Below, piece after piece: positions 34,140 through 42,712 of a DNA stretch of 64,000 nucleotides (position 1 is the first letter of the stretch; each line of letters starts with the position of its first letter). The translations under genes and the position numbers were made by a program. The DNA is taken from NCBI RefSeq assembly GCF_030406325.1, contig NZ_JAUEQY010000001.1, positions 186,001 to 250,000 on the forward strand, in the 5' to 3' direction. The notes beneath the pieces are model-generated. The model was given only the letters and a program-made list of their open reading frames with translations, was not told the origin of the DNA and ran no database searches. Source of the stretch: Actinomadura sp. DC4 (lineage in GTDB: Bacteria > Actinomycetota > Actinomycetes > Streptosporangiales > Streptosporangiaceae).

Positions 34140-34927
34140 CGGCGGCCCCAGGCCGAGACCATCGGCGAGGTGGCGAGGTCCATGCCGCCCGCGGCGATGT
34201 TCGCCAGGTGCCGCGCGACCTCCTCCTCGGTGGCGTGCCCGGCGGCGACGAGCCCGTCGCGGATGTGCGCGATCGTCGCCGCCTCCAGCAGGTCGCAGTG
34301 GCGTGAGGCGATCGGGAAGTACGCCTCGGCGGCAACCTCGGCCAGGCCCGCCTCGCGGAGCAGCCGGGGGATCCGCCGCCCGTACGCGAGGTCGGCGCCG
34401 CGCTCGGCCAGCATCGCGCGAAAACCGGTCCGGATCCGGTTGGCCAGCCGCTCCTTCGGCCCATGCTCGTCGGGCGAGCTCAGCGGCTGGAGCGCGGGGT
34501 CGGCGTCCTCGACGAACAGCCACCCGCCGGGGCGCAGGGCGGCCACCATCGACCGCAGCGCCCGGTCGCGGTCCGCGACGTGCAGGAGCACGAGCCGCGC
34601 GTGGACCAGGTCGAACTCCTCGCCGGGCGGCTCGTCGCGGGCGATGTCGTGGCGCCGCACCTCGACGACGCCGCCCGCGGCCTCGCGGGCCCAGGAGACG
34701 TCGATGTCGGTGGCGAGGACCCGGCCGCCCGGCCCGACGCGCTCGCCGAGCCGGCGCGGCACCGACGCCCCGCCCGCGCCGACCTCCCAGCACCGCCACC
34801 CGGCCGTGACGCCCAGCGCGTCGATCCTCCGGAACGTCGGCGGATCGAAGATCGCCGCCAGGGCCGCGAACCGGTCTCCGGCCGCGGCCCGCGCGTTGTC
34901 GAGGAGGTACTGGTGCTCATCCGTCAT
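34130..34927 (-). CDS. SAM-dependent methyltransferase
   Basis: Class I methyltransferase of 265 aa. Motif I is CWEVGAGGASVPRRLGERVG (about 45-64), followed by LATDIDVSW, FDLVHARLVLLHVADR and ALRPGGWLFVEDADP. The ATG at 34927 lies within the end of the Crp/Fnr gene (11-base overlap), so the two are co-translated and the regulator may control it. The substrate is not predictable. Confidence 0.85.
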   Translation of the reverse strand: MTDEHQYLLDNARAAAGDRFAALAAIFDPPTFRRIDALGVTAGWRCWEVGAGGASVPRRLGERVGPGGRVLATDIDVSWAREAAGGVVEVRRHDIARDEPPGEEFDLVHARLVLLHVADRDRALRSMVAALRPGGWLFVEDADPALQPLSSPDEHGPKERLANRIRTGFRAMLAERGADLAYGRRIPRLLREAGLAEVAAEAYFPIASRHCDLLEAATIAHIRDGLVAAGHATEEEVARHLANIAAGGMDLATSPMVSAWGRRPW

Positions 34928-35606
34928 GAGGAGAGGATGCACCGCCGGGAGGGCCGCCGTTCCGCGCGATCGCGGAGAGCCGCGCGAGGTCGTGGATGAC
35001 GTGCCGGCGCGGCATCGTCGAGACGATCCCGCGCTCGCGCCAGTTGTGGAGCGTTCTTTCCACGATGCCGGTACGGGCACAGATGAGCTGGCCGAACTCC
35101 GCCTGCGTCAGCGGGATGTCCAGGACGATCCCATCGGCGGTCTCGACGGCCCCTTCGGCGAGTTCGAGGAACAGGCGCGCGAGGCGCTTGTCGCTGTTGC
35201 TGTTGCGCACGTCCATGCGCTTGCGGTCCGACTCGGCCTGGCGGTCCCAGTGCGTCCGCGCCAGCGCCGTGGCGGCGGCGGGGCGGTCGCGCAGGAGCCC
35301 GGCGAACCGGTGCGCGCTGATGGTGAGTGCGTGCACCTCGCCGAGGGCGACGACCGTGGCACGGCGCGGGCGGTCGGCCGAGGCGCTCTCCCCGACGAGG
35401 TCGCCGGACCTGCGCAGGGCCAGCACGGTCTCCCCGTCCTCGGCCAGACCGGCCACCTTCACCCAGCCGGACCGCAGGACGAGCGCGAACTCGGACGGCT
35501 CTCCCTCGCGGAAGATCCGCCGGTCCGACTTGTACGTGATCGGCTGGGCGACCTCCGCGAGTGCGTCCCTCTCCGCGGGGTCGAGCATGTCCCAGAATTT
35601 GTCCAT
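34917..35606 (-). CDS. Crp/Fnr family transcriptional regulator
   Basis: Regulator of 229 aa: an N-terminal cyclic-nucleotide-binding beta-roll (IFREGEPSEFALVLRSGWVK, then GETVLALRRSGDLVGESAS) and a C-terminal winged helix with LTQAEFGQLICARTGIVERTLHNWRERGIV. The Arg/Ser pair that contacts cAMP in Crp is not clearly kept (GESASADRPRRATVVAL), so the ligand may differ. It has no Fnr-type Cys cluster. Overlaps the downstream methyltransferase gene. Confidence 0.87.
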   Translation of the reverse strand: MDKFWDMLDPAERDALAEVAQPITYKSDRRIFREGEPSEFALVLRSGWVKVAGLAEDGETVLALRRSGDLVGESASADRPRRATVVALGEVHALTISAHRFAGLLRDRPAAATALARTHWDRQAESDRKRMDVRNSNSDKRLARLFLELAEGAVETADGIVLDIPLTQAEFGQLICARTGIVERTLHNWRERGIVSTMPRRHVIHDLARLSAIARNGGPPGGASSPHDG

Positions 35607-35925
35607 GGCCCGCTCTTCCGGTGAACACGAGATCTTCCGCGCGGTCGTGGAAATCGTTCCCCCGCGGATGTCTTCATTCTCAGGGGGAGGCGGGCGGTGA
35701 GGCCAGTGACGGGCCGGGGGCCGGATCCGGGAGGAAACGGGAGACGGGCCGTGTCGTGTGCCCGTGCCACCTGCGGCGACGCGAGACGGGCGAGCGCTGT
35801 CAACCGGACGGCCGGGGTCTCGCGTCCGTAATATTCGGGCAGGGGAGCCGACGCGGCAGGCGGCCGTCAGGGACGAGCCTAGGTCGCGCCCGCGCGCGCG
35901 TGTGTTGCGGACGACGCAGAGCAGC
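35607..35925. other. Intergenic region without a gene
   Basis: 319 bases between the crp/fnr start and the end of the F420-type oxidoreductase gene. The part next to crp/fnr presumably holds its promoter. An alternating GC run (35886-35900) lies near the right end. I see no gene, operator or convincing terminator. Confidence 0.4.
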
Positions 35926-36369
35926 CTACGGGTTGGAGTAGACGCGGTCCGGGGTCAGGAGGACGGCGGTGCGGCGTTCCTCGGCCATGACGCGGTCGTA
36001 GGTGGCCCAGTCGTCGTGCTCGCCGCCCGCCGCCTGGAAGATCGCGCGTAGGAGCCCCGGCAGGGCGTCCGGGGCGAAGCCGGTCAGCTCGTCGCGGGGG
36101 CCCGCCAGCTCGGCCGGGCCCTCGGCCGAGGCCCACTGCCAGTCGGCGCGGATCACGATCGTGGCCCTCGGGCGCTCGCGGAGGTTGTCCAGCTTGCGGG
36201 CGCCGTCGCGTACGACGAAGCCGATGGCCGGGCGGCCGGTCACCGGGTGGTCGAGCACACCCGCGTTGACGACCGAGGACTGCACGCTGCCGTCGGCCCG
36301 TGTCGTGGAGACCACGCAGAGTCCATGGTCCCCGGGGACCAGCGCGGCGAAGTCGGTGAGAGCGGTCAC
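35926..36369 (-). CDS. PPOX-class F420-dependent oxidoreductase
   Basis: Split-barrel flavin/deazaflavin protein of 147 aa with TTRADGSVQSSVVNAGVL, PAIGFVVRDGARKLDNLRER and ATIVIRADWQWASAEGPAEL, typical of the actinobacterial F420H2-dependent PPOX group that reduces biliverdin-like, quinone or xenobiotic substrates. F420 use is inferred from family membership. Divergent from mscL. Confidence 0.8.
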   Translation of the reverse strand: MTALTDFAALVPGDHGLCVVSTTRADGSVQSSVVNAGVLDHPVTGRPAIGFVVRDGARKLDNLRERPRATIVIRADWQWASAEGPAELAGPRDELTGFAPDALPGLLRAIFQAAGGEHDDWATYDRVMAEERRTAVLLTPDRVYSNP

Positions 36370-36506
36370 GGTCGGAGCCTAACCGACGAGAGCGGCCTTT
36401 CCGGAGCCGCGACGCCGCTACGGTGGTGCGCCGAACGGTCAATTCGGGCGAACCGCATCTGGCCGGAAAATCATGAATAACTCTGATTTGAAGGGCATTA
36501 CAGCTC

Positions 36507-36944
36507 ATGAGTGGCTTCAGGAAGTTCATCCTGCGGGGGAACCTGGTCGATCTGGCCGTCGCGGTCGTGGTCGGGACGCAGTTCAGCAGTCTGGTCAAGA
36601 CGTTCGTCACCGCCTTCGTCAACCCGCTGCTCGCACTCGTCGGCGGCAAGCCGGACTTCTCGAGCCTCGTGCTCACGATCAACGACGCGAAGTTCAGGTA
36701 CGGCTTGTTCCTCACCGAGGTGATCTCGTTCCTGATCTCGGCCGCGGTCGTCTACTTCGTGATCGTGCTGCCGGCCGCGCGGCTGCTGGCGCTGTTCGAG
36801 CGCGACGTCGAGGCCACCGAGCGCGACTGCCCCGAGTGCACGATGAGCATCCCGATCAGGGCACGGCGCTGCCCGGAGTGCACCACCCAGCTCGCCGCAC
36901 CCTCGGGCCCGCCCCCCACGGGCACCTCGCCTCACCGAGTGTGA
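36507..36944 (+). CDS. mscL: Large-conductance mechanosensitive channel with C-terminal Cys-rich tail
   Basis: Tension-gated channel subunit of 145 aa that releases solutes on hypo-osmotic shock. TM1 contains the pore-lining GNLVDLAVAVVVGTQFSSLV and TM2 is EVISFLISAAVVYFVIVLPA, separated by a periplasmic loop. The usual C-terminal helical bundle is replaced by a tail with two CPEC motifs (CPECTMSIPIRARRCPEC, about 111-128), a zinc-ribbon-like knuckle found in actinobacterial MscL. Confidence 0.92.
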   Translation: MSGFRKFILRGNLVDLAVAVVVGTQFSSLVKTFVTAFVNPLLALVGGKPDFSSLVLTINDAKFRYGLFLTEVISFLISAAVVYFVIVLPAARLLALFERDVEATERDCPECTMSIPIRARRCPECTTQLAAPSGPPPTGTSPHRV

Positions 36945-37068
36945 TCCACCGAGTGGTTCTGATCACGATTCGGCATTGAAACCGCTGAGACGCCGTTGAC
37001 GTCTGAGGTGGGCTTGCCATGCTCGGATTCCCGGTACGGGACACCGGGCCACGGGGGAAGAGGTGTTC

Positions 37069-37287
37069 GTGGAGATGAACCATGACGTTAGACCGCTATG
37101 GAGATCGAGCGGCAAGCCGCTGTCTCAGCTGACCAGCGAAGAGCTCACCGAGGCCATCCAGTACGTCGACGGGCAGGCGGAGAGCGACGCGCCACTGCTG
37201 AAGGCCCTGCGCGAGCTGCACGCCCGGCGTGCGACCGGCGAGGAGGAACGGGACGAGTCGGGCCCTCCGCTCCTGGCCTGCGGCTGA
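37069..37287 (+). CDS. Small hypothetical protein
   Basis: Predicted 72-aa soluble protein with a helical centre ([35 protein letters not shown]) and a charged tail. The start is uncertain: GTG at 37063 or 37069 or ATG at 37075; 37069 has GGAAGAGG five bases upstream. No family recognised. The helix pattern is amphipathic, so it may act by protein-protein contact. Confidence 0.55.
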   Translation: MEMNHDVRPLWRSSGKPLSQLTSEELTEAIQYVDGQAESDAPLLKALRELHARRATGEEERDESGPPLLACG

Positions 37288-37395
37288 CCGCACGCACGTG
37301 CCCGTCCCCGCCCCCGTCACGGCGGGAGGGCGCCGCGTGTCGCGCGCCGCGCAGGGGCGTGTCCGGCCGCGCCGGCGGTTAGGGTCGCCGATGAC

Positions 37396-38088
37396 ATGCT
37401 GCGAACACGACGTACGGCGGTCGCCGCGCTGGCCGGCGGTCTGCTGACGGCGGGCGCGTGCGCGCCGGCCAGGACGACACCGCCGATCAGGGTGGCGGCG
37501 CCCCGGATCGGCACGCCCACCGTGTCGCCGCCCCCGGCCGAGGCCGACGGGCTGAGCCGGTTCGACAGCTGGCCCAAGGCCTGCGACCTGCTCACCGCGG
37601 CGGACGTCAGGGCGGTGCTGCCGCAGATCACGAAGATCACGCAGACGCCGCGCGAGCAGCAGATCAAGGTGACGAACCTCGGCGACGGCGAAGGCGACGA
37701 CCGCGACGCCCCGGACACCTCCTGCGAGACGCGCTTCTGGGTCGCCGGAACCGAGAAGAAGCGCCATGCGGAGCCCGACCTCATCCGCGTCGAGGACGTC
37801 GCGGTCGGCGACACCGACACGGTCAAGGACAACTACGAGACGCTCGCCGGGTCCCGGCCGCGGATCCCCGGCGGCCTCGGCGCCCTGGAGTGCGTACGAG
37901 ACGTCACCGACTACTACTGCCGCACCTCGCGCGTCGCGTTCTCCGTCGGCACGGGCCCGTCGCTCTACATCGACCGCTTCGTGGGCCAGCCGAAGAAGGT
38001 CGAGGCGCGGACGTACTGGGTCGGCACCGTGCTCCCGGAGTTCGTCCGCTCGATCGCGGCCAAGTTGCCGCGCGGCCGACCGGGGTGA
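37396..38088 (+). CDS. Putative lipoprotein, DUF3558-like
   Basis: Exported protein of 230 aa. A short signal (MLRTRRTAVAALAGGLLTAG) ends at AGAC, a lipobox-like site whose Cys could be lipidated. The mature domain starts FDSWPKACDLLTAADVRAVL and has four further Cys (CETRF, LECV, YYC), a pattern like DUF3558 lipoproteins of actinomycetes. Function unknown; surface location is inferred. Confidence 0.65.
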   Translation: MLRTRRTAVAALAGGLLTAGACAPARTTPPIRVAAPRIGTPTVSPPPAEADGLSRFDSWPKACDLLTAADVRAVLPQITKITQTPREQQIKVTNLGDGEGDDRDAPDTSCETRFWVAGTEKKRHAEPDLIRVEDVAVGDTDTVKDNYETLAGSRPRIPGGLGALECVRDVTDYYCRTSRVAFSVGTGPSLYIDRFVGQPKKVEARTYWVGTVLPEFVRSIAAKLPRGRPG

Positions 38089-38154
38089 GGACGGGACCGC
38101 CCGGAGCGTGATCCCGGCCCCACCCGGGTCCTTCTCGCCGCAGGGGCGACGGCG

Positions 38155-39486
38155 TCACAGGGCGGCCGCGGCGGTCTCCGGCATCCTGTGCGTCTCGCTC
38201 ACACGGACCCGTACGCCGCCGCGCGGGGACATCGCGGTGAAGCCGCCCGGCTCCACGTCGTGGGACAGCAGGTCCAGCTCGGTGCGCTGGAGCAGGCGGG
38301 CGAGCGTGAGGGTGATCTCGGCGCGGGCCAGGTTGGAGCCGAGGCAGCGGCGCGCGCCCACGCCGAACGGCAGGTACTCATAGCTCGACGGCCGCCGGTA
38401 GCCCGGCCGGTCCCGGTCCCAGCGCTCGGGCCAGAAGCGGTCCGGGTCGACCCACAGCCGCGGAAGGCGGTGGGTGACGTACTGGCTGAAGACCACCATC
38501 TCGCCCTTGCGCACACGGTGCCCGCCGAAGGTGAACGGCTCCGCGGCCTGGCGCGCGCCCGCCATCGCCGGCGGGTACATCCGCAGGATCTCCGAGGTCA
38601 CCCAGTCCAGGTACGTCAGGTCGCGCAGGTCGGCCAGTGCCGGCGTCCGGTCGCCCAGCTCCGCCCGTACCTCCGCGCGCGCCTTCCGCAGCGAGTCGCG
38701 CGAGGACCACAGGGCGTACACCGCCCACGCGAGCGCCGAGCTCGTGGTGTCATAGCTCGCGACGATCAGGCTCACCACCATGTCGCGCAGCTCGGGGTCG
38801 GACATCTCCCCGCTGTCCAGCAGCAGCCCGAGGATGTCCTCGCCCGGCTCGCCGGACCGCCGCCGGGCGATCTCTGCGAGGACGCGCCGGTCGATCCGGG
38901 CGATCGCGGCCTGCGCGCGGCGCCAGATCGGGTTCGGCACGCGCTGCAGGATCTGCTGCTTGGGCAGCGAGTAGTTCATCGTGTCCAGGACGAGCTCCAT
39001 GTCGGCGCCCAGGCCGGCGCGCTCGGCCTCCGCGAGGTCCGGGCCGAAGAACCCGCGTACGGTCGACCGGCGTACGAGCGGGCGGAACAGGTCATAGACG
39101 TTCACCTCCTGCCCGGGCCGCCAGTCGTCGACGAGGGCGTCGACGTTCTCCCGCAGCACGGTGAGGTAGGTGTCCAGACGGGTCCGGTGGAAGGCGGGCA
39201 GCACGAGCTCGCGCCGCCGGTCGTGGCCGGGGCCGTCGCTCACCAGCAGAGCCGTCTCTCCGGCGAGAGGGATGAGCGTCTCGAAACCGCCCCGCCAGCG
39301 GAACAGCCGCGCGTTGCGGAAAATGAACTCATTCGCCTCCGGGCCGAACATGAAAGTGATCCGGACCGGGCCGGATCCATAAGTGCAGACAGGGCCTGAC
39401 TCGGCATTGAGTTCGGTCATCGCTATGGCCATTCTGCGGTCAAAGTCGATTGCCCGCTTAATGGCCCGGAACGGCGACAGCGCCAT
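38155..39486 (-). CDS. Cytochrome P450 (first, divergent gene of the terpenoid cluster)
   Basis: Heme monooxygenase of 443 aa. The I-helix is LIVASYDTTSSALAW, the ExxR motif is SEILRMYPPA, and the heme loop is PFGVGARRCLGSNLARAE with the Cys thiolate. The architecture resembles bacterial CYPs closer to the eukaryotic class (ERWDRDRPGYRRP before the heme loop). I chose the ATG at 39486; the GGGGAGG there is only two bases away, so a start at 39432 is possible. It faces the prenyl diphosphate synthase operon across 271 bases and probably oxidises the cyclised product or epoxidises the chain. Confidence 0.88.
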   Translation of the reverse strand: MALSPFRAIKRAIDFDRRMAIAMTELNAESGPVCTYGSGPVRITFMFGPEANEFIFRNARLFRWRGGFETLIPLAGETALLVSDGPGHDRRRELVLPAFHRTRLDTYLTVLRENVDALVDDWRPGQEVNVYDLFRPLVRRSTVRGFFGPDLAEAERAGLGADMELVLDTMNYSLPKQQILQRVPNPIWRRAQAAIARIDRRVLAEIARRRSGEPGEDILGLLLDSGEMSDPELRDMVVSLIVASYDTTSSALAWAVYALWSSRDSLRKARAEVRAELGDRTPALADLRDLTYLDWVTSEILRMYPPAMAGARQAAEPFTFGGHRVRKGEMVVFSQYVTHRLPRLWVDPDRFWPERWDRDRPGYRRPSSYEYLPFGVGARRCLGSNLARAEITLTLARLLQRTELDLLSHDVEPGGFTAMSPRGGVRVRVSETHRMPETAAAAL

Positions 39487-39757
39487 GTCCTCCCCATCCT
39501 GTGCCCGACGGCAGTGCTGTACAAGTACGGCCACGTCAAGGTCATGATAGGGCAGCAGGATCGATTTTCGATAAAGCGAGGATAAAGCGTTTCCGCGCGT
39601 GACTGTAACACAGAGTCGATCTTTCTGGTGCGTAATGTCCGCAGGTGGCCCGGAGGGTTGAGATTGTGGTCGATACCAAATGACACTCCGCTCATCGGCG
39701 GCATTCATGAAATGCTAATCGGCGAGCGCTGCCGCCCTCCAATCGCAGGAGGTCCTC
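39487..39757. promoter_or_regulatory. Divergent promoter region of the terpenoid cluster
   Basis: 271 bases, unusually AT-rich at 39560-39720, separating the P450 gene from the biosynthetic operon. It must hold both promoters; no clear palindrome or known operator was found, and no regulator gene is adjacent in the cluster. Confidence 0.5.
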
Positions 39758-40879
39758 TTGGGAACGTCACTGAACGAGCTGCGGCCCTCGTCGGCGGTGA
39801 ACACCGTCCCGGCCCCGGCCACCGTGTCGCCCGACCGCCATGCCATCCGCCGCCGCACCGTCGAGCTGCTGGCCTCGGCGCCCCACCGGTCCGTCGCGGG
39901 CTTCGTCGGCGAAGGGCGGCTCGCCGCCGACCTGGACGACTGTGCCGACGGAGTCGTGAGCGCCGTCGCCGGGGACGTGCCGATCATCGGCGAGGCGGTG
40001 ACGGACATCCTCGCTGGCGGCAAGCGCCTGCGCCCGCTGCTCGTGCTCGCCGCCGCGTACGCCGGCTCGCCCCAGCGTGACCGCGCGATCCGCTCGGGCG
40101 TCGTCGTCGAACTGCTGCACCTGGCGAGCCTCGTGCACGACGACGTGATGGACGAGGCCGCCCAGCGGCACGGCGTCACCAGCGCGAACGCGCGGATGGG
40201 CAACGTACGCGCGGTGCTGGCCGGCGACTACCTTCTGGCCCGCGCGCTCGCCACCGCCTGTGAGCTGGGGCGAAGCGAGGGGGCGCTGGCGGCGAGGGCG
40301 TTCACCCGGCTGTGCGACGGCCAGGCGCGTGAGTCCGCGACGCTGTTCGACGCCGACCGCGGCGAGAGGGCCTACTACGCGGCGATCGAGGGCAAGACCG
40401 CCGCGCTGTTCGCCACCGCGTGCCGGCTGGGCGCGATGGCCGGCGGGCTGGGGGAGGGCGCCACCGAGGCCCTGGCGGAGTACGGGCTGCAGCTCGGCAT
40501 GGCGTTCCAGCTGGTCGACGACCTGCTCGACTTCACCTCCTCCTCCGACGCGATGGGCAAGCCGGCCGGCCACGACATCGTCGAGGGCGTCTACACGCTG
40601 CCCGTGCTGTACGCCCTGCGCGAGCGCCCGCGGCTCGCCACCGTCCTCGACCGGGCACGCCCGAACCCGGTCTCCGGCGCCCCCGCCGACCTCGCCGCCG
40701 TACGGGAGGCGGCCGACATCGTCCGCGACAGCGGCGGGCTGACCGCGACGCGGCGGGCCGCCGAACAGCGGACGGGCCGGGCGGTCGGCGCGCTGTCCGG
40801 GGCGGCCGGCGAGATCGACGCCACCGGGATCGCGATGCTGTCCGAACTCGTGGCCGCCCTGGTCGGCCGGCTGAGCTGA
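39758..40879 (+). CDS. Polyprenyl diphosphate synthase, probably C20 or longer
   Basis: Trans-prenyltransferase of 373 aa that elongates allylic diphosphates with isopentenyl diphosphate. It has both Asp-rich motifs: SLVHDDVMDEAAQRHG (first DDxxD) and FQLVDDLLDF (second), plus GGKRLRPLLVLAAA. The residues four and five before the first motif are Ser and Ala, without the aromatic blocks of farnesyl synthases, so a C20 or longer product is expected. TTG start, supported by AGGAGG five bases upstream. First gene of a tight operon; the UbiA fusion follows after nine bases. Confidence 0.9.
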   Translation: MGTSLNELRPSSAVNTVPAPATVSPDRHAIRRRTVELLASAPHRSVAGFVGEGRLAADLDDCADGVVSAVAGDVPIIGEAVTDILAGGKRLRPLLVLAAAYAGSPQRDRAIRSGVVVELLHLASLVHDDVMDEAAQRHGVTSANARMGNVRAVLAGDYLLARALATACELGRSEGALAARAFTRLCDGQARESATLFDADRGERAYYAAIEGKTAALFATACRLGAMAGGLGEGATEALAEYGLQLGMAFQLVDDLLDFTSSSDAMGKPAGHDIVEGVYTLPVLYALRERPRLATVLDRARPNPVSGAPADLAAVREAADIVRDSGGLTATRRAAEQRTGRAVGALSGAAGEIDATGIAMLSELVAALVGRLS

Positions 40880-40888
40880 GGAGACGCC

Positions 40889-42712
40889 ATGGCCACCTCC
40901 CACGCGCCGGTCGAGCTCGGCCCGGCCGCCTTCCGCGCGCTTCCCCCCGCCGCCCAGGCCAAGGCCGTGATCGGCGGGCGCACCCGCTTCCGGCCCGGCG
41001 AGGCGCTCCGCATCCTGATCATGCTGGGCCGCCCGCGTACCTGCGTCCCCGGGCTCTTCGCGTACGGCCTCGGGCTGGCGTACGCGGGCGTGCCGTCCGC
41101 GCTGTCCATGCCCTACACAGTGCTCGGCGGCGTCCTCGCGCTGCTCGTCGGCTTCTCCGCCAACCTGCACAACACCTATACCGACATCGAGGAGGACTGC
41201 CGCAACCTGCCGGGCCGTATGTGGCTGCTGTACCGGTTCGGCCGGCCGCGCCTCCTCCTCGTGCTCGTCGCGGCCGACGTCTTCATGGCCGGCGCGGCGC
41301 TGACGTACGGCCGCGGCTTCTTCGTGTACGTGGTCATCGGCCTCATCGGCCTGCACCAGTACTCCTTCCGCCCGCTGCGGATGAAGGCGCGGCCCCTCCT
41401 CGGGCTCTACGTCTTCGCCCAGGCGGTCGTCGGCCCGTTCCTGATCGGCTGGTTCTCCGCGGGGATGCGGGTGCCCACCGGGCCGGTCTGGGCGATGCTC
41501 GCCTTCCTGTTCTTCTGGTTCGTGGCCAAGGGCCTGTTCAAGAACGTCCCGGACTACGACGGCGACCGCGCCGTCGGCCTGCGCACGTCGGCCACCGTCT
41601 TCCCGAGCCGGGTCACGGCGGCGCGGGTCGCCGCGGCCGTGACGGTCCTGGCCTACCTGGCCCTGCCGCTGCTCGTCGTCGCCGGCGCGAGCCCGCCGCG
41701 GGTGCTGTTCGCGCTGCCGCTGACGATCGTGGCCGCCGTCCAGGCCTGGACGCTGGTGCGCGCCGCCGACGGCACCGAGGCCAACACCGTGCTGCGCCGC
41801 GACATGGTCCTGTCCAGCGCTTTCCTCGGCGTGGTGCTCCTCCTGCAGGCGCCGACGTGGACGAGCGTGCTGCTCGTCGTGGTGGGAGTGGGGGTGATCG
41901 CCGGCACGGACCTGCTCGCGATGGACTCCCGCCGCTCCGGTGACGCGGCCTCCGCGCCACCCCCTGTACGGCCGGGACCGCCGCGAGATCCCCGGCGTTC
42001 CCGGCCCGCCACCCCGCAGGAGCTCTTCGACCGGGTCGCGCCGCGGTACGACCTGTTCAACTCGCTGCTCAGCGGAGGTTCGGACCGCCGCTGGCGGCGC
42101 CGGGCCGCGCGGCTGGTGGCCCCGCCGCCGCCCGGCGGCACGGTCCTCGACGTCGCGACCGGGACCGGGAGCCTGGCCATCGCCGTGGCCGACGCCGCGC
42201 CGGACGCCGAGGTGACCGGCTGCGACATCAACGCCGCCATGCTCGCCGTCGGGGAGAAGAAGATCGCCGAACGCGGCCTGGCCCGCCGGGTGCGCCTCGT
42301 CCGCGCGCCCGGTGAGGACCTGCCGTTCGAGGACGGATCCTTCGACGCCGTCTGCATCGCGTTCGCCATCGACGACATGTCCGACCGCCGCCGCTGCGCC
42401 GCCGAGATGACGCGCGTCCTGCGGCCCGGAGGCCGCCTGGTGCTGCTGGAGCTCGCCGTGCCCGAACAGCCCGTGCTCCGCTCGGCGTACCTGGGCGGCC
42501 TCGCCGTGATGAGCCTGCTCGGCCGGGCGCGCGGGATGGACGGCTACCGCCACCTGCGCGAGGAGATCACCACCTACCGCGGCGCGGACGCCATCCGCGC
42601 GCTGCTCACGGACGTGGGGCTGCACGGCTACGGCCGTACGCCGCTCACCGGCGGCATCGCGGTCCTGCACGCGGCGACCAAGCCAGGAGGGAGCGAGGAT
42701 GCAGGCCAATAG
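40889..42712 (+). CDS. UbiA prenyltransferase fused to a UbiE/MenG-like methyltransferase
   Basis: Bifunctional membrane protein of 607 aa. Residues about 35-315 are a UbiA-type prenyltransferase with several membrane helices and both Asp motifs: N95TYTDIEED103 (NxxxDxxxD) and D222YDGD226. After a Pro-rich linker (about 322-350), residues 355-600 form a class I methyltransferase: LFDRVAPRYDLFNSLLSGG, VLDVATGTGSLAIAVADA and FDAVCIAFAIDDM, the ubiquinone/menaquinone C-methyltransferase pattern. It should attach a prenyl chain to an acceptor and methylate it. The start has GGAG upstream. Its end overlaps the ThDP gene by 14 bases. Confidence 0.88.
   Translation: MATSHAPVELGPAAFRALPPAAQAKAVIGGRTRFRPGEALRILIMLGRPRTCVPGLFAYGLGLAYAGVPSALSMPYTVLGGVLALLVGFSANLHNTYTDIEEDCRNLPGRMWLLYRFGRPRLLLVLVAADVFMAGAALTYGRGFFVYVVIGLIGLHQYSFRPLRMKARPLLGLYVFAQAVVGPFLIGWFSAGMRVPTGPVWAMLAFLFFWFVAKGLFKNVPDYDGDRAVGLRTSATVFPSRVTAARVAAAVTVLAYLALPLLVVAGASPPRVLFALPLTIVAAVQAWTLVRAADGTEANTVLRRDMVLSSAFLGVVLLLQAPTWTSVLLVVVGVGVIAGTDLLAMDSRRSGDAASAPPPVRPGPPRDPRRSRPATPQELFDRVAPRYDLFNSLLSGGSDRRWRRRAARLVAPPPPGGTVLDVATGTGSLAIAVADAAPDAEVTGCDINAAMLAVGEKKIAERGLARRVRLVRAPGEDLPFEDGSFDAVCIAFAIDDMSDRRRCAAEMTRVLRPGGRLVLLELAVPEQPVLRSAYLGGLAVMSLLGRARGMDGYRHLREEITTYRGADAIRALLTDVGLHGYGRTPLTGGIAVLHAATKPGGSEDAGQ

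Noticed and set aside
39767-42709. Open frame of 980 codons on the minus strand
   Set aside because: Complement of the prenyl synthase and UbiA fusion genes, low-complexity composition.
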